A stretch of 64,000 nucleotides of DNA. Source: Rhodothalassiaceae bacterium (GTDB lineage: Bacteria; Pseudomonadota; Alphaproteobacteria; Sphingomonadales; Rhodothalassiaceae). The stretch is from contig BPKC01000001.1 of assembly GCA_026004935.1 (NCBI GenBank), positions 806,001 to 870,000 of the forward strand. The letters are read 5' to 3'. Positions 58,721 to 64,000 of the stretch are shown in pieces (the stretch's first letter is position 1; every line of letters starts with the position of its first letter). A program made the translations under genes and the position numbers. The notes below the pieces were generated by a model. The model had not been told where the DNA came from, searched no databases, and saw nothing but the letters and a program-made list of their open reading frames with translations.

Positions 58721-58866
58721 CGGACCTTCCGCCGCTGCCGCAGGATCCGCCCGCGGATGCGGACTGGCTCGTGATCCCGCGCGGGCCGCTGCCCGCGGCG
58801 CGGCGGGCGAGCGGCGTGCGGTGCTGCGCCTTCACGGCGGCGCCGCCTTCGCGGCGGCCGAGGTAA
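58717..58866 (+). other. out-of-frame N-terminal fragment of folP
   Basis: An ATG overlapping the dehydratase stop (ATGA at 58717-58720) opens a frame of 49 codons (MTDLPPLPQDPPADADWLVI) that ends at TAG 58864-58866. The folP frame lies one base behind it and continues from this point without its own clear start. The ATGA coupling and the plausible N-terminus suggest this is the real start of folP, shifted by one missing base (or two extra) at about 58780-58830. The GC-rich tract there makes sequencing error plausible. Confidence 0.55.
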
Positions 58867-59840
58867 TCCTCCACAGCGGTCCCGGGCGGCTGTGGCGGGC
58901 GCTGCTGCCGGCCCCCGTGCTTGCCGATCTCGCGGCCCGGCTGCCGGCACAGCTTGCGGCGCGGCTCGGCAGGCGACTCGATGCCCTGAGCCGGCCCCTG
59001 CCGCCGCTGAAGCTCGCCGACGGCCGCAGGCTGGCCTTTCGTGACCGGCCGCTCGTCATGGGCATCGTCAACGTCACGCCGGACAGCTTCTCCGACGGCG
59101 GGCGCTTCGCCGACGCCGGGGCCGCCGTCGCCCATGGGCGCGCGCTCGCGGCGGCCGGGGCCGACATCCTCGATGTCGGCGGCGAATCGACGCGTCCGGG
59201 TGCGGAGCCGGTGCCGGCCGACGAGGAGCTGCGGCGGGTGCTGCCGGTCGTGGAGGCGCTCGCGGGCGCCGGCCACGTCGTCTCCATCGACACCCGCAAG
59301 GCGGCGGTCGCGCGCGCGGCGATCGCGGCGGGGGCGGCCATCGTCAACGACGTCTCGGCCGGCACCCATGACCCGGAGATGGCGCAAACCGTGGCCGATG
59401 CTGGCGTGCCCGTCGTGCTCATGCACGCGCGCGGCGACCCGCGCGAGATGCAGCGGGATCCGCGCTACGAGGATGTCGTGATCGAGGTCCGCGCCTGGCT
59501 CGAAGAGCGCATCCACGCCTTCACCGCGGCCGGTGTCGCGGCGGAGCGGATCATCGTCGATCCCGGCATCGGCTTCGGCAAGCGCGTCGCCGACAATCTC
59601 GTCCTGATCCGGGACCTCGGCGCTCTTCACGGCCTGGGCCGTCCGGTGATGCTCGGCGCCTCGCGCAAGAGCTTCATCCGCGCGCTCGGCGGGGCGGAGG
59701 CCGCCGCCGGCCGGCTCGGCGGCTCGCTTGCGGCCGCGCTGGCCGGCTGGCAGGCGGGCGCACAGATCCTGAGGGTGCACGACGTGGCCGAGACCATGGA
59801 GGCGCTGACGGTTGCGCGCGCCGTCGCGACCGGCGCATAA
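58821..59840 (+). CDS. folP: dihydropteroate synthase
   Basis: 339 aa from a GTG at 58821, as far as this frame can be read with a start; the true start is probably the ATG at 58717 in another frame. The TIM-barrel core has [80 protein letters not shown] and [10 protein letters not shown]. It joins p-aminobenzoate to hydroxymethyl-dihydropterin pyrophosphate. The roughly 75-residue N-terminal extension is usual in alphaproteobacteria. folB, folD and pabB elsewhere in the window serve the same pathway. Confidence 0.9.
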   Translation: MLRLHGGAAFAAAEVILHSGPGRLWRALLPAPVLADLAARLPAQLAARLGRRLDALSRPLPPLKLADGRRLAFRDRPLVMGIVNVTPDSFSDGGRFADAGAAVAHGRALAAAGADILDVGGESTRPGAEPVPADEELRRVLPVVEALAGAGHVVSIDTRKAAVARAAIAAGAAIVNDVSAGTHDPEMAQTVADAGVPVVLMHARGDPREMQRDPRYEDVVIEVRAWLEERIHAFTAAGVAAERIIVDPGIGFGKRVADNLVLIRDLGALHGLGRPVMLGASRKSFIRALGGAEAAAGRLGGSLAAALAGWQAGAQILRVHDVAETMEALTVARAVATGA

Positions 59841-59881
59841 GGGCGCAGGAAACGGCGTGGCGGATCGGAGGGAGAAGAGGC

Positions 59882-61238
59882 GTGGGCCGGCGCTATTTTG
59901 GAACCGACGGCATCCGCGGCCGCGTCAACCGGCCGCCGATGACGCCCGAGATGGCGCTCCGGGTCGGGCTTGCGGCCGGGCGCAGCTTCCGGCGGGGCAC
60001 CCACCGGCACCGGGTGCTCATCGGCAAGGATACGCGGCTGTCCGGCTACATGTTCGAGCCGGCGCTGACCGCGGGGTTCACCGCCGCCGGCATGGACGTC
60101 ATCCTCGTCGGCCCGATGCCGACACCGGCGGTGGCGATGCTGACGCGGGCGATGCGCTGCGATCTGGGGGTGATGATCTCCGCCTCCCACAACCCTTACG
60201 AAGACAACGGCATCAAGCTCTTCGGACCCGACGGCTTCAAGCTCTCGGATGCCCGCGAAGCGGAGATCGAGGAGCTGATCGACTCCCCGCTCGATGCCGG
60301 GCTCGCCGCGCCGCCGGATCTCGGCCGCGCGCGCCGCCTGGAGGACGTGGAGGGCCGCTACATCGAGTTCGTCAAGGCGACCCTGCCGCCGGGTTTCACG
60401 CTGGATGGTCTCAGGATCGTCGTCGACTGCGCCCACGGCGCCGCCTACAAGGTGGCGCCGACCGTGCTGTGGGAGCTGGGCGCGGAGGTGATCCCGATCG
60501 GGGTCGCCCCGAACGGCTTCAACATCAACGACGGCTGCGGCTCCACCCATCCCGAGGCGATGGCCGGGCGCGTGCGCGAGGCGGGTGCCCATGTCGGCAT
60601 CGCCTTCGACGGCGATGCGGACCGCGTGCTGTTCGCCGACGAGACGGGTGCGGTCGTGGACGGCGACCAGCTGCTCGCGCTTCTCGCCGAAGGCCTCGCG
60701 CGCGACGGGCGGCTCAAGGCCGGGGCGGTGGTCGCCACCGTCATGTCCAACCTCGGCCTCGAGCGCCATCTCGCGGGCCTCGGCATCCGCCTCGAGCGCA
60801 CCAGGGTCGGCGACCGCTACGTTCTGGAGCGCATGCGCGAACTCGGCGCCAATCTGGGCGGCGAGCAATCGGGGCACATCGTGCTGCTCGACCACACGAC
60901 CACGGGCGACGGCCTGCTGACGGCGCTGCATGTGCTGCGGCTGGTGCAGGAGGCGGGCCGGCCCGCGAGCGAAACTCTGCCGCCGCTTCGCCCCGCTCCC
61001 GCAGGTGCTGCGCAACCGCCGCTTCGACCCGGCCGCCGGCGATCCGCTGGCGGATCCGGTCTTCCGGCGGGCCCTGCGCGAGGCGGAGGCGCGTCTTGAG
61101 GGCTCGGGCCGGATCCTCGTGCGCAAGTCGGGCACCGAGCCCGTCATCCGGCTGATGGCCGAGGGCGAGGACCGCGCACTCGTCGAAGAGGTGCTGGATG
61201 CGCTGGAGGCGGCGCTTGCCGGCGCCCCTGCGGCCTGA
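59882..61238 (+). CDS. glmM: phosphoglucosamine mutase, frameshifted as read
   Basis: GTG 59882 follows GGAGGGAGAAGAGGC. The first frame (to about 60973) gives [20 protein letters not shown], the phosphoserine loop [20 protein letters not shown], the metal site [10 protein letters not shown] and the sugar-binding [20 protein letters not shown]. After RPASE the frame diverges, and the expected continuation ([14 protein letters not shown] ... [20 protein letters not shown]) is found one base later, ending at 61238. Removing one A from AAA at 60972-60974 restores a protein of about 451 aa, the family length. GlmM makes glucosamine-1-phosphate for peptidoglycan and LPS and is essential, so a sequence error is likely. 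Confidence 0.92.
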
Positions 61239-61268
61239 GCGCGGCGCTCCACGGCCGGGGAGAGGGCG

Positions 61269-62090
61269 ATGGCGCGGCCGCGCGTGCTGATCATCGCGGG
61301 ACTGGATCCGTCCGGCGGCGCCGGGGTCGCGGCGGACATCCGCACCGTCTCGGCGCTCGGCGGCTACCCGATGCCGGTGCTGAGCGCGGTGACCGTGCAG
61401 AACACCTGCGGCGTGCGCGCGATCAGCATGCTCGCGCCCGAGCTCGTCGCGGACCAGATCCGGACCGTGGTGGAGGACATCCGCCCCGATGCGGTCAAGA
61501 CCGGGATGCTGGGCGATCCCGCCATCGTCGCCGCGGTGGCCGAGGCGCTGTGCGGGCTCGCCGACGTGCCGCTCGTCGTGGATCCGGTGCTCGTGGCCGG
61601 CACGGGCGACAGCCTGACGAGCCGCCCCATCACCGAGGCGCTGCTTCGGCATCTCATCCCGATGGCCGCGGTCGTGACCCCGAACGTGCCGGAGCTTGCG
61701 GCGCTCACCGGCCAGACCGTGACCGACGACGCCGGTCTTGAGGCCGCCGCCCGCGCGCTGCTCGCGCGCACGGGGACGGGCGCCGTCTTCGCCAAGGCGG
61801 GGCATCTGGAAGGCGCCGTCCACCGGGATCTGCTGATCGCGGCGGGTGGCGCGGCGCTCGTGCTCGAATCGCCCCACATCCCCGCGGTGCGGGCCGGTCA
61901 CGGCACCGGCTGCACGCTCGCAAGCGCTCTGGCGGCCGGGCTGGCGGCGGGGCTTGCGCTTGCCGAGGCGGCGCGCCGGGCGCACGCCTTCGTGCGCGAG
62001 GCGCTGCGTCACGCCGAAGCCGGGCTCGGCCACGGCACCGTGCCGGTCGATCCGATGTGGATGGTCCCGCCCGCCGGCGGCACCGGCTAG
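61269..62090 (+). CDS. thiD: hydroxymethylpyrimidine/phosphomethylpyrimidine kinase
   Basis: 273 aa from ATG 61269, with GGGAGAGGGCG upstream. [20 protein letters not shown] is the ThiD N-terminal motif. [58 protein letters not shown] and the catalytic loop [20 protein letters not shown] follow. It phosphorylates the pyrimidine precursor of thiamine twice. It lies 30 bp after glmM. Confidence 0.95.
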   Translation: MARPRVLIIAGLDPSGGAGVAADIRTVSALGGYPMPVLSAVTVQNTCGVRAISMLAPELVADQIRTVVEDIRPDAVKTGMLGDPAIVAAVAEALCGLADVPLVVDPVLVAGTGDSLTSRPITEALLRHLIPMAAVVTPNVPELAALTGQTVTDDAGLEAAARALLARTGTGAVFAKAGHLEGAVHRDLLIAAGGAALVLESPHIPAVRAGHGTGCTLASALAAGLAAGLALAEAARRAHAFVREALRHAEAGLGHGTVPVDPMWMVPPAGGTG

Positions 62091-62200
62091 CGCCCGGCTC
62101 CCGTCTCGGCGGGCGCCCCCTTGTGTTTTGCCGCGTTCTCGCCCATTTTGCCGGCGAAGGCGAGACACCGTGCCGGGCACGGCTGACGAGGGCCGGATTG

Positions 62201-63358
62201 ATGAGCGTCAGACCCTATCGCGACATCCATCGCCGCAAATCCCGCCAGATCATGGTGGGCTCGGTGCCGGTCGGGGGGGACGCCCCGATCTCGGTGCAGT
62301 CGATGACCAACACGCTCACCTCCGACGTGCGGGCGACCATCGACCAGATCCGCCGGCTCGAGGAGGCCGGGGTGGACATCGTGCGCGTCTCCTGTCCGGA
62401 CGAGGAGTCGACGGCGGCGCTGAAGACCATCGTCCGCGAGGCGAAGGTGCCGATCGTCGCCGACATCCACTTCCACTACAAGCGCGCGCTCGAGGCGGCG
62501 GATGCGGGGGCGGCGTGTCTCAGGATCAACCCCGGCAACATCGGCTCGGCCGAACGCGTGAAAGAGGTAGTGCGCGCGGCCAAGGCCAACGGCTGCGCGA
62601 TCCGCATCGGCGTGAACGCCGGCAGCCTCGAGCGGCATCTGCTCGAGAAATACGGCGAGCCCTGCCCGGAGGCGATGATCGAATCCGCGCTGGATCACAT
62701 CCGCCTGCTGGAGGACAACGACTTCTTCGAGATCAAGATCTCCTGCAAGGCCTCGGACGTGTTCCTGGCGGTCGCGGCCTACCAGGGCCTGGCGGAGGCC
62801 TGCGACTACCCGCTCCATCTCGGCATCACCGAGGCGGGGGGGCTGAGAGACGGCACCGTGAAATCCGCGATCGGGATCGGCTCGCTGCTGTGGGCCGGCA
62901 TCGGCGATACCATCCGCGTGTCGCTGTCCGCCGATCCGGTGGAGGAGGTCAAGGTCGGCTTCTCGATCCTGAAGGCGCTGGGCCTGAGGCACCGCGGCGT
63001 GCGGATCGTCTCCTGCCCGTCCTGCGCCCGCCAGGGCTTCAACGTCATCAGGACCGTCGAGATCCTGGAGGAGCGGCTGGCGCACATCGCGACACCCATG
63101 TCGCTGTCGATCATCGGCTGCGTGGTGAACGGGCCGGGCGAGGCGCGCGAGACGGACATCGGCCTCACCGGCGGGGGCAACGGCATCCACAAGGTCTACA
63201 TTTCCGGCGTGCCGGACCACAATGTGCCGAGCGAGGAGATGATCGACCACATCGTCGCCCTCGTCGAGCGCAAGGTGGCCGAGATCGAGGCGGCGAACGC
63301 CGCAAAGGCGCAGGAAGAGACCGCCGCGGGCCCCGTGGCCGAGTCGCCGGCGGCCTGA
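62201..63358 (+). CDS. ispG: (E)-4-hydroxy-3-methylbut-2-enyl-diphosphate synthase
   Basis: 385 aa from ATG 62201, with GAGGG upstream. The TIM-barrel half has [35 protein letters not shown] and [10 protein letters not shown]. The C-terminal [4Fe-4S] domain has [13 protein letters not shown] (C-x2-C), the third Cys in [20 protein letters not shown] and the fourth ligand region, then [10 protein letters not shown]. It makes HMBPP in the MEP isoprenoid pathway, which feeds hopanoid and quinone synthesis. A 14-nt palindrome (GCGGACGCGTCCGC, 63359-63372) follows the stop. Confidence 0.97.
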   Translation: MSVRPYRDIHRRKSRQIMVGSVPVGGDAPISVQSMTNTLTSDVRATIDQIRRLEEAGVDIVRVSCPDEESTAALKTIVREAKVPIVADIHFHYKRALEAADAGAACLRINPGNIGSAERVKEVVRAAKANGCAIRIGVNAGSLERHLLEKYGEPCPEAMIESALDHIRLLEDNDFFEIKISCKASDVFLAVAAYQGLAEACDYPLHLGITEAGGLRDGTVKSAIGIGSLLWAGIGDTIRVSLSADPVEEVKVGFSILKALGLRHRGVRIVSCPSCARQGFNVIRTVEILEERLAHIATPMSLSIIGCVVNGPGEARETDIGLTGGGNGIHKVYISGVPDHNVPSEEMIDHIVALVERKVAEIEAANAAKAQEETAAGPVAESPAA

Positions 63359-63436
63359 GCGGACGCGTCCGCCGTCGGGTGGCGGGGGCGGCGCCCGGGA
63401 GCCTTGAAGGCTGCGTCGTGAAGCGGTGTTTCCATC

Positions 63437-64000
63437 ATGGCCCGCCCGCCTGAACCGCCCTTCCTGCTGTTCGAGGACCACGGCGCAGCGGACCGGCCCT
63501 ATCGCGGCCGGCTGTATGCGGGCGCGGCGCGCATCCTGCAGGCCCGCCGCTTCGACGAGGTGGGGCCGCTGCTGGACGAGCTCGACGCCGCGCGCCGGGC
63601 CGGTTTCCATGTGGCGGGGTTTCTCGCCTACGAGGCGGCCGGCGCCTTCGAGCCGCGGCTTGCCCGCGTGCTGCGGGAGCCGGGACCGGGCGAGCCGCCC
63701 CTCGCCTTTTTCGGCATCTTCCGCAGCGTCCGCCATCTCGACCGCACCGCCCGCGACGCGCTCGTGCCTTTGGGCCGGGAGGGGCCGCAAGAGGTGGGGC
63801 TCCGGCCGGCATGCTCGCGCGAGGTCTTCACACGGGCGGTGGAAGCCGCGCGCGAGGCGATCGCGGCGGGCGAAATCTATCAGCTCAATCTCACATTCGC
63901 CGTGCGGCTCGAGGGGATCGGCGAGCCGTTCGCCTTCTATGACCGGCTGTGCGCGATGCAGCCGGTGGCGCACGCGGCGTATCTCGATCTCGGAGAGCGG
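63437..64000 (+). CDS. pabB: aminodeoxychorismate synthase component I, 5' part (partial)
   Basis: 188 codons from ATG 63437 run off the end of the window without a stop. VAGFLAYEAAGAFEPRLARV and the following PLAFFGIFRS match the N-terminal domain of PabB. FTRAVEAAREAIAAGEIYQL and NLTFAVRLEG are the start of the chorismate-binding domain, where I-x-A-G-(E/D)-x-(Y/F)-Q is diagnostic. It converts chorismate to 4-amino-4-deoxychorismate for folate. The start has only a weak ribosome-binding site. A fused PabC domain downstream cannot be excluded. Confidence 0.9.
   Translation, partial: MARPPEPPFLLFEDHGAADRPYRGRLYAGAARILQARRFDEVGPLLDELDAARRAGFHVAGFLAYEAAGAFEPRLARVLREPGPGEPPLAFFGIFRSVRHLDRTARDALVPLGREGPQEVGLRPACSREVFTRAVEAAREAIAAGEIYQLNLTFAVRLEGIGEPFAFYDRLCAMQPVAHAAYLDLGER

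Overview
The window is a contiguous, very GC-rich bacterial chromosome segment, almost entirely of core genes. Gene content and order point to an alphaproteobacterium: a CcrM-type GANTC adenine methyltransferase next to rnhB; mutY / dciA (DUF721) / DsbA-like / smc; efp-suhB; glnB-glnA beside the NAD(P)H-hydrate repair enzyme; and tig-clpP-clpX-lon-hupB-tRNA-Val. The sequence does not fix the order or genus.

Layout. 1-124 is the 3' end of rpoD, followed by a three-copy palindromic repeat array. 0.8-10 kb (minus strand) holds a SAM methyltransferase, pheT-pheS-rplT-rpmI and smc. 10-20 kb holds a DsbA-like lipoprotein, dciA, mutY (plus), a small exported protein, ccrM, rnhB, uvrC, folB with its FolM-like reductase, and a Na+/Ca2+ antiporter. 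20-24.8 kb is an accessory-looking metabolic block: epoxide hydrolase-like enzyme, GST, the two small subunits of a molybdenum hydroxylase without the catalytic subunit, a hotdog thioesterase and an LpxR-like lipid A deacylase. 25.1-31.0 kb is the most unusual region: two short periplasmic binding-protein-like genes that are paralogues of each other, each followed by a two-transmembrane transducer. One transducer is a full methyl-accepting chemotaxis protein and the other is a HAMP/coiled-coil protein with no output domain. A coiled-coil porin leads the second set. 31-35.5 kb has argB, a ZIP transporter, an exported nitrilase-family protein and a YbjQ / ribbon-helix-helix / SPFH operon. 36.4-41.3 kb has efp, suhB, an exported Pro-rich protein, yggT, DUF167 and folD. 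41.4-46 kb has glnA, glnB, tRNA-His, the Nnr fusion and tRNA-Leu. 46-53.2 kb is the proteostasis cluster tig-clpP-clpX-lon with hupB and tRNA-Val. 53.3-64 kb has an APH/ATPase fusion, an HpnN-like RND transporter, a serine/threonine dehydratase, folP, glmM, thiD, ispG and the start of pabB.

Folate genes recur through the window (folB, FolM-like, folD, folP, pabB). Four clusters of a paired palindrome (BIME-like) occupy the larger intergenic regions and account for the long spurious reading frames there. As read, glmM carries a one-base frameshift and folP appears to carry another near its N-terminus. Both genes are normally essential, so sequence error must be excluded first. Three AT-rich islands (about 13.23-13.38, 24.90-24.98 and 27.07-27.27 kb) stand out from the GC-rich background.
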